From an uncultured Sphaerochaeta sp. (GTDB lineage Bacteria > Spirochaetota > Spirochaetia > Sphaerochaetales > Sphaerochaetaceae): a DNA stretch of 64,000 nt. Where the stretch lies: positions 1,674,001 through 1,738,000 of the forward strand of contig NZ_OY762555.1 of the NCBI RefSeq assembly GCF_963666015.1, read 5' to 3'. Below the pieces are notes generated by a model. It was not told the DNA's origin and ran no database searches. It was given only the letters and a program-made list of their open reading frames with translations. Position numbers and translations under genes: made by a program. Positions 53,829 through 63,117 of the stretch are shown one piece after another (the first letter of the stretch is position 1; each line of letters opens with the position of its first letter).

Positions 53829-54794
53829 CAAAGCTGAATGTTGATGACCGCCGAGTATTATTCCGAAATACTGCAGCAAAGATGCATTTGAACGAAGCGA
53901 TTGTGGAAAAAGATTTCTGGGTATGTATCACACTTGAATATCTTTTCCATACATGTCAGTTTAAGGATGCTTTTGCTTTCAAAGGCATGGCATGTTATTG
54001 AACGTTTTTCGGAAGATATTGACTTGATTCTTGACTGGCGTATCTTAGGCTATGCAATAAACGAGCCATGGGAAGCGAGAAGCAATAAAAAGCAGGGTCT
54101 ATTCAATAAAGGTGCAAATGCACAAGCAGAGCAGTTTATAGGTGAGAAGCTTGTACCTCTGCTCATACATGATTTCACCCATATACTTGGAATCAATGTA
54201 GATATATCTATTGATGCACAAGAACCACAGACTATCAATTTCAACTACCCGCATATTTTTGATTCTTCTGCCATTACGCAGGCGATTAGGCTTGAAATAG
54301 GACCGCTTGCAGCATGGACTCCTACAGAAGAGGCAAGGATCGTTCCATACAGTGCAGAGCAATATCCACACGTCTTTACACAAAGATCAACAGAAATTCT
54401 TTCGGTACTTCCAGAACGCACCTTCTGGGAAAAGGCTACTATTCTTCATCACGAAGCAAATCGTCCCGAAAATTCTGTCATGCCTTCTCGGTATTCACGA
54501 CATTATTATGATTTGTATCGTCTTGCTCATTCAGATGTTAAGGAGAAAGCTTTCTTAAAGGTTGCATTACTTCAAAAGGTTGTTGATTTCAAGAAAAAAT
54601 TCTACCCGCGTGGATGGGCAAAATATGATGAAGCAAAACCTGGGACATTCCGTTTGAATCCTCCTGCGCATAGCAAGAAAAAACTTGAGAGTGATTACAA
54701 AGCAATGAAGGAAATGATCTATGGCGACTATCCTGATTTTGAGACACTTATGCAATACATCGAACAGCTTGAAAACGAGATAAATGCTCTGTAG
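53816..54794 (+). pseudogene. AbiEii-type nucleotidyltransferase toxin, frameshifted by deletion
   Basis: The start (MYKIAKLNVDDRRVLFRN, IVEKDFWV) and end (RYSRHYYDLYRLAHS, YPRGWAKYDEAKPGTFRLNPP) are typical AbiEii/AbiGii. In frame 1 the protein stops after FAFKGMACY (54001); the remainder continues in another frame as KAWHVIERFSEDIDLIL. At 53981-53990 the expected FKGGTSLSK block is missing and AAAGGC is left, as if about twenty bases were lost between two AAAGGC-like words. That block carries the catalytic G-G/S of the nucleotidyltransferase, so the toxin should be inactive. Confidence 0.85.
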
Positions 54795-55020
54795 AGAAGA
54801 TGATCTGGGTCCGATTCAGTAGCCAACTTCTGAAGGGGCTGAACTGGATCCTAATTTGCAGGTGTGTGGATTTTTCTGAGCCTCTCCCTGATATCGATAA
54901 TTCGAAATTGCAGATTGAATCTGAATCCATCAATGAGACAGCAAGGCAGACCGAGAGCTCAACCACGAAGGTAAGGAAGATCCTCATCACCGAAGGACTG
55001 TGGTCAAGTAAACGGTCCGG

Positions 55021-55122
55021 ACAGTTCTACCCGGTACCTGAAATCGCCAAATCACGCTTCCAGTGGCTTAAAATGCCGGGTTTTGTGGAAAATGTGACAA
55101 TTCTTCCTGGCACCGATGATGC
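55021..55122. repeat. IS21-end-like repeat, copy 2
   Basis: GACAGTTCTACCCGGTACC, AAATCGCCAAATCACGCTTC, then GTGGAAAATGTGACA at 55085-55099 and the tail GGCACCGATGATG. The toxin promoter begins 3 bases after the tail. Confidence 0.75.
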
Positions 55123-55124
55123 AC

Positions 55125-55154
55125 TTGACTATACCCTATCTAATAGGGTATTTT
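55125..55154 (+). promoter_or_regulatory. Promoter and operator of RelE/HigA operon
   Basis: TTGACT (55125-55130), then ATACCCTA-TCTAA-TAGGGTAT (55131-55151), a perfect 8-bp-arm palindrome overlapping a weak -10 (TATTTT, 55149-55154). Likely the antitoxin binding site. Confidence 0.6.
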
Positions 55155-55165
55155 GTAGACAGCTT

Positions 55166-55525
55166 ATGCAGATTAATCGTGAATTTGTCATGATGCCGGA
55201 GTTTGATCGCCAATGGAAACACCTTGGGCTTGGTGATGAGGAACTTCGGCAGCTACAGGAAGCATTATTGGAGAATCCCAAGGCAGGTGCTGTGCTCAGA
55301 GGCACTGGAGGGCTTCGAAAGTATCGGATTGCCTTTCCGGGTCGTGGCAAAAGCGGCAGTGGTCGGGTTGCATATGTCGATTTCACCATGTATGAGACGA
55401 TCTACTTGATCACGGCATACCCAAAATCCGAGAAAGACAATCTATCGGCCAAGGAAAGGAATGAAATCGCGACAATGATTGCCATTCTGGAAACAGGTCT
55501 GCAGAAACAGGAGATAAGGAAATGA
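55166..55525 (+). CDS. RelE/HigB-family toxin
   Basis: 119 residues from ATG 55166 (MQINREFVMMPEFDRQW); a longer in-frame opening upstream runs through repeat DNA and is not used. RelE-like fold: LGDEELRQLQEALLENPKAG, VLRGTGGLRKYRIAFPGRGKSGSGRVAYVDF, YLITAYPKSEKDNLS. Predicted mRNA interferase. Coupled by ATGA to the antitoxin gene. Confidence 0.88.
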   Translation: MQINREFVMMPEFDRQWKHLGLGDEELRQLQEALLENPKAGAVLRGTGGLRKYRIAFPGRGKSGSGRVAYVDFTMYETIYLITAYPKSEKDNLSAKERNEIATMIAILETGLQKQEIRK

Positions 55526-55830
55526 GTGTATATAAAAGTATCATGCAAGGGCTGGATGAGGCCGTCAAATACCAGGAAGGAAAGATCGATGCAAGAAAGA
55601 CGAAAATTGCAGTAAAACCTGTGGAGTCTTTTTCTAGCGAGGACATCAAGCAAATCCGCAATCAAGTCGGCTTGAGTCAGGTCCTCTTTGCATCTTCCCT
55701 TGGCGTATCCAAGAAAACAGTCGAGGCTTGGGAGCGAGGGAGAAATACTCCAGAAGGCCCCTCCCGCCGACTACTTCAGCTGATCAGAGACGATCCTGAA
55801 GTGATTAAACAATACATGATCAAAGCTTAA
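55522..55830 (+). CDS. HigA-type XRE antitoxin
   Basis: 102 residues. Helix-turn-helix IRNQVGLSQVLFASSLGVSKKTVEAWERG (about 46-74), then NTPEGPSRRLLQLI, the usual tail of HigA/HipB-like antitoxins. The toxin-first order is typical of higBA. Its last two thirds and 3' flank (55635 to about 56120) are duplicated at 61882 to about 62367. Confidence 0.9.
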   Translation: MSVYKSIMQGLDEAVKYQEGKIDARKTKIAVKPVESFSSEDIKQIRNQVGLSQVLFASSLGVSKKTVEAWERGRNTPEGPSRRLLQLIRDDPEVIKQYMIKA

Positions 55831-55910
55831 GAGGTACATCAGAATCACTTTCAGTCTACAAACTGGATATCCGCCTGGCACTCTCAATGGCCGAAGCAAT
55901 CATGGGGTAG

Positions 55911-56130
55911 CAGTAGCTGTCACAATAGTTTTCGCTAGAACACTTGATTAGCGCGCGGTTTGGGAGACACTTTCTGATTAGGTCTCGTAAGATTTCTCCC
56001 TCAAACTGTGTGGAAAATGTGACAATTCTTCCTGGTACCTCAAATCGCCAAATCACGCTTCCAGGGGCCTAAAATGCCGCTTTTTGTGGAAAATGTGACA
56101 ATTCTTCCTGGTACCGATAATACCGATAAT
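55911..56130. repeat. Composite IS21-end-like repeat, copy A
   Basis: CAGTAGCTGTCACAATAG at the left, GTGGAAAATGTGACA at 56010-56024 and again at 56086-56100 (76 bp apart, same direction), ending GGTACCGATAATACCGATAATA. It cuts the following transposase gene. Confidence 0.8.
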
Positions 56131-56131
56131 A

Positions 56132-56617
56132 GTTTTCCTCCCCAAGCAATTGCCGTTTCCACTGACTGACCGTGCTGCGGGTTACCCCAATCTCTGCTTG
56201 GATTTGCTTTGCAGTCTTTTCCCCGGACGCAACGGACACGACAGCGTGCATCTTTTGCTTGTCCGTGTATTCTACAACAGCCTTGCCCCTTTTCAAAGGA
56301 TGGCAACTAGGAGGAAGATACTCATGGACCCATACCCCGAGTAGCTGGCGGCAAGGATATCCCAAGGCCTTGACTGTACGGGCGAGTCCTCTTCCGTGTT
56401 CCTGGTAGTATTTGACAGCAACTGCTTTTTGCTCTGCTGTATATCCTTTTTGCAATCGGGACTTCTTGTGCAGGTCTCCTTCTTCAAGATATTCCCGATA
56501 CCATAGCGTAAGCATCCTGGTAGTTGGATATCCGAGCTCCCTGACAACTGAACAAGCACTCTTGTCGAACTTGATGTACAGTTCGACGGCTTTCTTTCTC
56601 TGTTCGTATGAATACAT
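56132..56617 (-). pseudogene. IS3-type transposase OrfA, 3'-truncated
   Basis: From ATG 56617 (GAAGGAGAAGGGA before it). Two helix-turn-helix segments (SYEQRKKAVELYIKFDKSACSVVRELGYPT, and YTDKQKMHAVVSVASGEKTAKQIQAEIGVTRSTVSQWKR) typify IS3-like OrfA. Native sequence ends after QLLGEEN, where the repeat tail begins; no catalytic OrfB is present. Remnant of an insertion sequence. Confidence 0.7.
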
Positions 56618-56628
56618 TCCCTTCTCCT

Positions 56629-56829
56629 TCAAAAGTCCAAGAAAATGTCTTCACCCCCTTTATCCATTTTTTCTTGACCAAACACATGTCTCAGCCACCC
56701 GTACAGGGTAGTCCTGGGAATCCCAATTGAATCAGCGAACCTGCATACTGGCTGTCCTGTTCCGATGAATTCAAAGCATTGCTCGACCAGTTTGATCCTT
56801 TTCTTTAACGAGAATTGTGCCTTTGCCAT
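56629..56829 (-). CDS. Small transposase-type helix-turn-helix protein
   Basis: 66 residues from ATG 56829 behind GGAGG. FSLKKRIKLVEQCFEFIGTGQPVCRFADSIGIPRTTLYGWLR is a transposase helix-turn-helix. It ends 11 bp before the OrfA fragment and belongs to the same broken element. Confidence 0.6.
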   Translation of the reverse strand: MAKAQFSLKKRIKLVEQCFEFIGTGQPVCRFADSIGIPRTTLYGWLRHVFGQEKMDKGGEDIFLDF

Positions 56830-56900
56830 ATCTGTATCCTCCAAGGAAAGGATAAGGCAATGATGGCTATTCAGAAATAGGTGACGAAGAGACGCTTACG

Positions 56901-57001
56901 GTCTTCCTGGTACCGATGATGCACTCAAAACGGCATATGCTCAGCCGCCTACTTGGTACCGATAGTTCCTAATGTTTAAATGGCAAAAGGCCAATTAGGA
57001 A
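56901..57001. repeat. Two repeat tails and an inverted repeat at DUF262 3' end
   Basis: Tails CTTCCTGGTACCGATGATG (about 56902-56921) and CTTGGTACCGATAG (56952-56965) occur without the upstream repeat core. TTCCTAAT 56966-56973 with ATTAGGAA 56994-57001, plus an inner TGGC/GCCA stem, form a hairpin over the DUF262 stop codon. Confidence 0.5.
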
Positions 57002-58671
57002 TCAAAACTCCATCTTTTAATACAGAAATCTTTAAGTTTTTGCTTTCGTTTTTCTATTGCTCTCCTATCCCATATGGGTTTATCTTCCGTTCCCGAAGCG
57101 AACGTATAGATTTCTGCTTGTTGATTCAACAGCGGATTACTTTTGTAGGAGTCAAGCTTTAACTGAAATTTTACATTTTTAATCGATGAATTATGCGAAC
57201 CTGAAATTAATACCAAATTCCCGATTGAATGTATATATTTATCATAGTCTTCTGGATATTCCCCTTGCTCATTTACTTCATAACCCGATTCTACTGGATT
57301 GCCATCAGTGGGAGTCTGAGGAGAAACGTGTTCAATTTGTTCATTACTAATATTAGCATTAGCTACATGATATCCACTATTTTGAATGCTTTCCTCATAT
57401 TGCCACAATATGTAGTTTAATGTTTTATTTCCATAAATGGGATTGTCTAAATATTCTTTAAATCTAAAATCACTCCAATACATTGTTTCATTGAGTAAAT
57501 TTTGGGTCTTTATTCGCAATTCACTTACATCACCTTTGAACCCAGTAAGCAAGCCCTGCAATCTGCTTAAAAAGTCAGCACGACTATTTATGAATAAATA
57601 TCGGAATGATAAAACTTCTAATATTTGAAGCAGCTCCTCCATCTTATTATCGTCATCCGAAAAATACTTACTTCCCTTGATAATGAATGGATAAATAAAT
57701 GCCTGCCTATTCAAATCTCCTAACAGTTTCCAGTATTTCGACCTGCTTTTCTCAATTTTCTTCATGGCAAGAAAGCTAGAATATAACTCTTCAGTAAAAT
57801 TGTTTATCCATCCAATTAATTTGTTTTTATTATATGCGCCTTTTATGTCGTTAATTGTTCTATAGTTGTATCCATTAATGTAGGCTTGACAATGATATGT
57901 TAAAACACTGTCTTCACTTATCCTTTCTGGTAAATCGCTAATGACTAGATAGATTTGTTTGAACAACTCAGAAAGATGCTCAACATTATCATTGGTTTCC
58001 TCACTCTCACTCAACCTATAAACTTGATACATCAAATATGATTTTAGTTTCTCCATATTCGTTAGATCTTTTCCACGGTTGTTTTGTAATTCGAACATTA
58101 ATGCAGACTGCTTCTTTTCATCTAATACAACGCATGTTATTTCTGATGACTCAAATTCTTCTAGTATTTTTACCAAAGTACAAATATCCTCTTTTAGAAA
58201 CTCCTTGGAATAATATTCATATGCCTTTTTTATCCTACGCTGGGAGACTGAGTTGGGTCTTATGTTGTTTTCTCCTTTAATGATAAAGGCTTCAAAGAAT
58301 GGCATATCATAATCGACGATTCTAAGCTTCGTATTAGAATTATGCCTTAAATAGATTTTCTTTTTGTCTTTTATTTCATTTTCATCATATCTTCCACCTA
58401 GAGCACCAAATAAGGCAGACAAAAATATTACAATTGTCGTAAGCCGTTGCTGACCATCGATTACTTCATACTCTCTGTCTTTCGCAACCATTTCTAGAAG
58501 AACATTGCCTAATGAATAGTTATTTGCGCTATCAAGTTGTTCTTTAATATCATCCAGCAGGTCTTTCCATTGCTGAATTTCCCAAGAATATGCTCGTTGA
58601 TATACGGGAATTGTAAACCTTTTTTGTGAGCTATCGAATAGTCCTAAAACCGTTCTTTGTTCAAATTGCAT
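56995..58671 (-). CDS. DUF262/DUF1524 protein, GmrSD-like restriction factor
   Basis: 558 residues. The N-terminal DUF262 domain has FTIPVYQRAYSW (19-30) and IDGQQRLTTI (71-80), the GmrS-type nucleotide-binding DGQQR. The C-terminal part holds an HNH-like DUF1524 with NEQIEHVSPQTP and HSIGNLVLISGSHNSSIKN. Fused proteins of this type cut modified phage DNA (type IV restriction). AT-rich relative to its surroundings; flanked by IS remnants, so probably acquired. Confidence 0.85.
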   Translation of the reverse strand: MQFEQRTVLGLFDSSQKRFTIPVYQRAYSWEIQQWKDLLDDIKEQLDSANNYSLGNVLLEMVAKDREYEVIDGQQRLTTIVIFLSALFGALGGRYDENEIKDKKKIYLRHNSNTKLRIVDYDMPFFEAFIIKGENNIRPNSVSQRRIKKAYEYYSKEFLKEDICTLVKILEEFESSEITCVVLDEKKQSALMFELQNNRGKDLTNMEKLKSYLMYQVYRLSESEETNDNVEHLSELFKQIYLVISDLPERISEDSVLTYHCQAYINGYNYRTINDIKGAYNKNKLIGWINNFTEELYSSFLAMKKIEKSRSKYWKLLGDLNRQAFIYPFIIKGSKYFSDDDNKMEELLQILEVLSFRYLFINSRADFLSRLQGLLTGFKGDVSELRIKTQNLLNETMYWSDFRFKEYLDNPIYGNKTLNYILWQYEESIQNSGYHVANANISNEQIEHVSPQTPTDGNPVESGYEVNEQGEYPEDYDKYIHSIGNLVLISGSHNSSIKNVKFQLKLDSYKSNPLLNQQAEIYTFASGTEDKPIWDRRAIEKRKQKLKDFCIKRWSFDS

Positions 58672-58815
58672 AATACTCTCCTTGCTTGGGCTTTAAGTAT
58701 TCAATTCCTTAAAATCTCAATATATTTTCATTTTTACCAATAAGAATTTATAAACAAATCCATTCAGAAAAACCTAGATAAAAAGTGAGCTAGTTCAATC
58801 TACGATGTTTCTCCA
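58672..58815. other. AT-rich upstream region of DUF262 gene
   Basis: No gene; AT-rich, presumably the promoter of the DUF262 gene. The galactokinase relic starts just beyond. Confidence 0.3.
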
Positions 58816-59271
58816 TCACTCCACCCTCACCCCATCATCAGTATTACAGAAATGGACTGAGAACAGGTCCTTGTACTGGGGGAACTGCTGTAGGTATTCT
58901 CTGGTCACCTGTTCTTCTATCTCTTTCTTACAAGCAGGATCTATAAGAGTCATGCAGCATCCCTCGAAACCTGCACCACTAAACCTGCATCGATAAATAC
59001 CCTACACATGCTCTGTAATATCATAGATGGTCATGAGCTCAGGAGAGCCCGTCTCCCATGCATGGATGGAACTATACCCTGAAGCAAACACAAGCTTTCC
59101 GAACTCCCTCAGGTCTCCCCTCTTCCATGCCTCTATACCCTTCTGAACCCTGTCCATCTCCGTATAGTAGTGCTGTGTTCTCTTGGCAAATACCACAGAA
59201 AGCCTGTCCCTGTACTCTTCATACACCAAGGGAGGAATATCCCTGTGATCTGCACACGTTTCAGTAGTCAT
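58816..59271 (-). pseudogene. galK: Galactokinase C-terminal relic
   Basis: Two pieces in different frames: HYYTEMDRVQKGIEAWKRGDLREFGKLVFASGYSSIHAWETGSPELMTIYDI (to 59002), then after a frameshift SGAGFEGCCMTLIDP, ending ..VHFCNTDDGVRVE with stop 58818-58816. Both are galactokinase C-terminal sequence; the substrate-binding N-terminal half is absent. Non-functional. Confidence 0.75.
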
Positions 59272-60000
59272 TTTTTGAAATGCCCAAGTCAGAATCTGTT
59301 CTGCAGGTGTATGGTTTTACTGAGGTCCTCTCCGGCACCGCCAACACTGATATACTGTAGGCCTTTAAGATACGGTGCAAGAAATTCCCATGACAAGTCC
59401 ATCCGATCATACCGCCAAACAGTATTGATCAGATGCAATTATCCTGCCTGTCCTCTCACATACACCCACGCGCCGAAACATCCAGGGCTATTACGAGAGT
59501 CATATTCAAACTGGAACCGGGGTATAAGCAGAATGGATTCCTAGTGAGATAAAACCACAGGAATCACTGAAGCAACAGCTGTCCTCAGAATCAATGCAAA
59601 GCTATTCTCCACAGAGATCCTTCTAATTGCTATAACGTTATCATAGAAATCTTCCACGAGCTACAGAAAAATGGAATCCAGGATATATTTCTGAACAGGA
59701 AGATGAAATGCACACAAAGCAGTGGAAAAAATAAAGAGAGCCATAGCAGAGAAGTGACGATTCCATCTGATTTCTTATTGGTTCGATGAAAATCTTGAGA
59801 TTATGTAAGTGATGTTGTCTGGGCAAGTATGGGCTGAAAAGAGAAAGCCTGTGAGAATTCTTGGAGTTGTTGGATATTCAGCAAGTCAGTTTCAAGATGA
59901 GTACTCGAGGGATAATCGACGATCTTACCATATTATTGTTATCAATATTGTAATTGCGGGCTTAAAAAAATTTGAATTTTTGAATTGGCCGTATCAGCAG
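59272..60000. other. Degenerate DNA without intact gene
   Basis: About 730 bases. On the minus strand near 59290-59440 a broken frame reads INTVWRYDRMDLSW then LKGLQYISVGGAGEDLSKTI, clearly former coding sequence, but I cannot name it. The remainder shows nothing recognisable. Confidence 0.4.
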
Positions 60001-60210
60001 TAGCTGTCACAATAGTTGTCGCTAGAACACTTCGATCTGCGCACGCTTTTGTAGACACTTTCTGATCAAGTCTCACAAAATTCATATCTCAAACTGTGTG
60101 GAAAATGTGACAGTTCTACCCGGTACCTCAAATCGCCAAATCGCGCTTCCAGGGGCCTAAAAGGGCGCTTTTTGTGGAAAATGTGACAGTTCTTCCTGGT
60201 ACCGATAATA
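60001..60210. repeat. Composite IS21-end-like repeat, copy B
   Basis: Same layout as copy A, with GTGGAAAATGTGACA at 60098-60112 and 60174-60188 (76 bp apart), tail GGTACCGATAATA. Abuts the left end of the IS256-type element. Confidence 0.8.
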
Positions 60211-61540
60211 AGTTCGCAATTTGCATAAGGATTTGAAAAAGGTCACTGGGTGCCCCATACTGTTTGTTAGCAGACGAACAGGAGGTGCTGACCCAATGAC
60301 CAAGACCAAGGATACCACGTTTTTTGAAATGAAACTACTGGAGTTCCATAATGCAGAGGACCCGATGCTGGCCATGCTCGAGTGGATGACGGCACGGCTC
60401 ATGGAGCTGGAGATCGAGGACAGATGCAATGCACCCAAGGGTGCCCATGAAGAGGCAAGGACTGCATACCGCAGCGGGTATCGCACCCGTACGTTCAACA
60501 CCCGCTTGGGGACCCTGTACATGCTGGTGCCCAAGTTGCGCAACGGTGGGTACATCCCCTTTTTCGTCACCGAACGCAAGCGCAGCGAGCAAGCCCTGAT
60601 CGATGTCATCAAGGAAGCATGGGTGAGCGGGGTATCCACCAGGAAGATCGACAACCTGGCAAGGAAGATCGGCATTGAGAACATCAGTGCATCGCAGGTG
60701 AGCAACATAACCAGGGAACTGGACAGGCAGGTGCAGGAGTTCCGCCAGAGGCCGCTGGATGAGGAATACCCGGTGCTCTGGGTGGATGCCCTGTATGAGA
60801 AGATCAGGGACAACGGGAAGGTGATCAGCGCCGCCGTCATGGTGGTGAGGGCCGTGGACATGGAAGGGAAAGTGCGGATAATCGCGGTGGAACCCATGTA
60901 CAATGAGTCTGAGGGCACCTACACGGCATTGTTCGAGCAGCTCAAGGAGCGTGGGCTTGGGAAGGTGTGGCTGGTGGTCTCAGATGCCCATAAGGGACTG
61001 CGGGCAGCCATCGGAAAATGCTTCCTTGGGGCCGCATGGCAGCGGTGCAAGGTGCATTTCATGCGCAACATCCTGGCCCACGTACCGTCCAAGGAGAAGG
61101 AAGGGTTTGCCAAGCAGCTGAAACTGGTATGGAAACAGAAGGATGCATCTCATGCGCTGTCCTGGGCAAGGGTATTGGAAGCAGAATACGGGCAGAGGTT
61201 CCCCAAGGCCATAGCATGCCTCATGGAGGGCCTGGAGGACTCCCTGCAGTTCTACAACTTCCCTGAGCTGGACTCACGGAAGATTGCATCCAACAACGGC
61301 ATGGAGCGCCTGAATGCCGAGATACGCAGGAGAAGCCGTGTGGTGGGGGTATTCCCCAGCACTGCCTCATACATGAGGCTGCTTGTCTGCTATCTCATGG
61401 AGTACCAGGACGACAACGAGACCGGCAGGGCGTATCTCAGCTCTGAGTCGATACAGGAACAGCGGCAGCTGAATGATGCAAAGGTGGCATGACAGTATGG
61501 GCAAGCATCCAGCGACCTATCAATCTGAAAATGCGAACAT
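60211..61540 (+). mobile_element. IS256-family insertion sequence
   Basis: Imperfect terminal inverted repeats: left AGTTCGCAATTTGC at 60211, with AGGTCACTGGGTGC and CCCATACTG further in; right complement ATGTTCGCATTTT ending near 61540, with AGGTCGCTGGATGC and CCCATACTG. No clear target duplication was seen, so one end may have been altered. Markedly GC-richer than its flanks. Confidence 0.75.
60296..61492 (+). CDS. IS256-family (Mutator) transposase
   Basis: 398 residues from ATG 60296 with AGGAGGTG before it. The Mutator/MULE-type DDE domain: Asp164 in VLWVDALYEKI, Asp230 in VWLVVSDAHKGL, the CxxH-like WQRCKVHFMRNIL, and the Glu in NNGMERLNAEIRRRSR. Full length and apparently intact, the only complete transposase of the mobile zone. 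Confidence 0.92.
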   Translation: MTKTKDTTFFEMKLLEFHNAEDPMLAMLEWMTARLMELEIEDRCNAPKGAHEEARTAYRSGYRTRTFNTRLGTLYMLVPKLRNGGYIPFFVTERKRSEQALIDVIKEAWVSGVSTRKIDNLARKIGIENISASQVSNITRELDRQVQEFRQRPLDEEYPVLWVDALYEKIRDNGKVISAAVMVVRAVDMEGKVRIIAVEPMYNESEGTYTALFEQLKERGLGKVWLVVSDAHKGLRAAIGKCFLGAAWQRCKVHFMRNILAHVPSKEKEGFAKQLKLVWKQKDASHALSWARVLEAEYGQRFPKAIACLMEGLEDSLQFYNFPELDSRKIASNNGMERLNAEIRRRSRVVGVFPSTASYMRLLVCYLMEYQDDNETGRAYLSSESIQEQRQLNDAKVA

Positions 61541-61544
61541 TACT

Positions 61545-61674
61545 TGACGTGACCATATTTTTCTCTAGAACACTTGATCTGCGTATGGTTTAGTAAGCAT
61601 TTTCTGATCAAGTCTCGCAAGAGCCATCTCTCAAACTGTGTGGAAAATATGACAATTCTTCCTGGTACCGATAA
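61545..61674. repeat. IS21-end-like repeat, short copy C
   Basis: TCTCTAGAACACTTGATCTGCG, then GTGGAAAATATGACA at 61640-61654, tail GGTACCGATAATA. Only one core instead of two. Confidence 0.75.
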
Positions 61675-61882
61675 TAGCTGTCATAATAGTTTTCGCTAGA
61701 ACATTTTGATCCGCGCTCGCTTTGGTAGACATTTTCTGATCAGATCTCGCAAAACCATCTCTCAAACTGTGTGGAAAATGTGACAGTTCTTCCTGGTACC
61801 TCAAATCGCCAAATCACGCTTCCAGGGGCCTAAAATGCCGCTTTTTGTGGAAAATGTGACAATCCTTCCTGGTACCGATAGT
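61675..61882. repeat. Composite IS21-end-like repeat, copy D
   Basis: Starts GCTGTCATAATAG; cores at 61771-61785 and 61847-61861 (76 bp apart), tail GGTACCGATAGTA. The tail is joined directly to the interior of a duplicated antitoxin gene. Confidence 0.8.
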
Positions 61883-62077
61883 AGCGAGGACATCAAGCAA
61901 ATCCGCAATCAAGTCGGCTTGAGTCAGGTCCTCTTTGCATCTTCCCTTGGCGTATCCAAGAAAACAGTCGAGGCTTGGGAGCGAGGGAGAAATACTCCAG
62001 AAGGCCCCTCCCGCCGACTACTTCAGCTGATCAGAGACGATCCTGAAGTGATTAAACAATACATGATCAAAGCTTAA
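61882..62077 (+). pseudogene. 5'-truncated copy of HigA-type antitoxin gene
   Basis: Encodes SEDIKQIRNQVGLSQVLFASS through VIKQYMIKA, identical to the C-terminal part of the protein at 55522-55830. The first 38 codons are replaced by repeat DNA. The fused frame opens at an ATG inside the repeat (61835), which could give an 80-residue hybrid retaining the helix-turn-helix. Expression is doubtful. Confidence 0.75.
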
Positions 62078-62367
62078 GAGGTACATCAGAATCACTTTCA
62101 GTCTACAAACTGGATATCCGCCTGGCACTCTCAATGGCCGAAGCAATCATGGGGTAGCAGTAGCTGTCACAATAGTTTTCGCTAGAACACTTGATTAGCG
62201 CGCGGTTTGGGAGACACTTTCTGATTAGGTCTCGTAAGATTTCTCCCTCAAACTGTGTGGAAAATGTGACAATTCTTCCTGGTACCTCAAATCGCCAAAT
62301 CACGCTTCCAGGGGCCTAAAATGCCGCTTTTTGTGGAAAATGTGACAATCCTTCCTGGTACCGATAG
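61882..62367. repeat. Duplicate of 55635 to about 56120
   Basis: Offset is a constant 6247 bp. It covers the 3' two thirds of the HigA-type gene, its downstream region and repeat copy A/E. The copies look identical or nearly so over about 480 bp. Confidence 0.85.
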
Positions 62368-62370
62368 TAG
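62158..62370. repeat. Composite IS21-end-like repeat, copy E
   Basis: Cores at 62257-62271 and 62333-62347, tail GGTACCGATAGTA. It lies at the end of the duplicated segment and truncates istA. Confidence 0.8.
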
Positions 62371-62979
62371 CGGGACCCCTGCAAAGAATGAAAGAGCATG
62401 TACAACACCGGTGACCCATGCAAGCATCTTTTCATTTTCGAATGCTTCTGCATAGAAATAGCCACTGAAAGGAAATGCAGCAACGAATAGATGACAAGGT
62501 ATTGTCTCATCTGTCAGCCTGTCACTGAGAAGGATGGCGGATCCTGACCAGTCAAGCTCGAGGACCTCTCCTGGATGATGATCCTGCCTGAGGGAAATAT
62601 TCATGTTTTTGGAATACTCACGTACAAGTGCATTGAATTGGCTTATGCTGTAGGGTTTCAATCCCAAGCTCTTGCATTCTACCAAGTATTCAGTCCATAC
62701 AAGGCCGCTGGTAACATGAGGTCTTTTCAGTTCCTTCACAACATGTGCAAAATCAGGAAGCAGATAGCTTGGGTCACGAACACCTTCCTGGCTGCAATGA
62801 AGGAGTTTCCTCAGGTCCTCGTTGGTGACATCCTCTGAAACGGGGAGTTGCAATCCCCGCTCTTTCGCTCGTTTGATGCAGAGTGCAACGGCATCTCTGG
62901 AGCAGCATAAGCTGGTTGCAATCGATCGCTGGCTAAATCCTCCGTAATACAAACGCAGGATTTCCTTGAAATTGGTCAT
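62371..62979 (-). pseudogene. istA: IS21-family IstA transposase, 3'-truncated
   Basis: From ATG 62979, with AAGGAGGTCAATT before it. The helix-turn-helix is GGFSQRSIATSLCCSRDAVALCIKRA; the first catalytic Asp is in GEVLELDWSGSA; LFVAAFPFSGYFYAEAF follows. Native sequence stops after FFAGVP, where repeat copy E begins; the later D and E residues and istB are missing. The repeat core at 63166-63180 lies about 190 bp upstream and marks the element's terminus. Confidence 0.85.
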
Positions 62980-63117
62980 AATTGACCTCCTTGGATTGAT
63001 ATCTGCATGCTATGCATGCATATCCAAGGTTTATCATCGCTCTGTTCCTACTGGTAGGATTTTCTCCGTTGGGTGGCTGGGTTTTTACCGGTCAACTGGC
63101 TGGGAACCGTCAGCGAA

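Noticed and set aside
54800..55165. N-terminal extension of the RelE-type toxin frame
   Set aside because: It runs through repeat DNA and the promoter; the family N-terminus matches a start at 55166.
55856..56056. Repeated minus-strand frames beginning MIWRFEVPGR (also 62103-62303 and 63048-63347)
   Set aside because: They are the repeat element read through; similarity between them follows from the DNA repeat, and no ribosome site or family supports coding.
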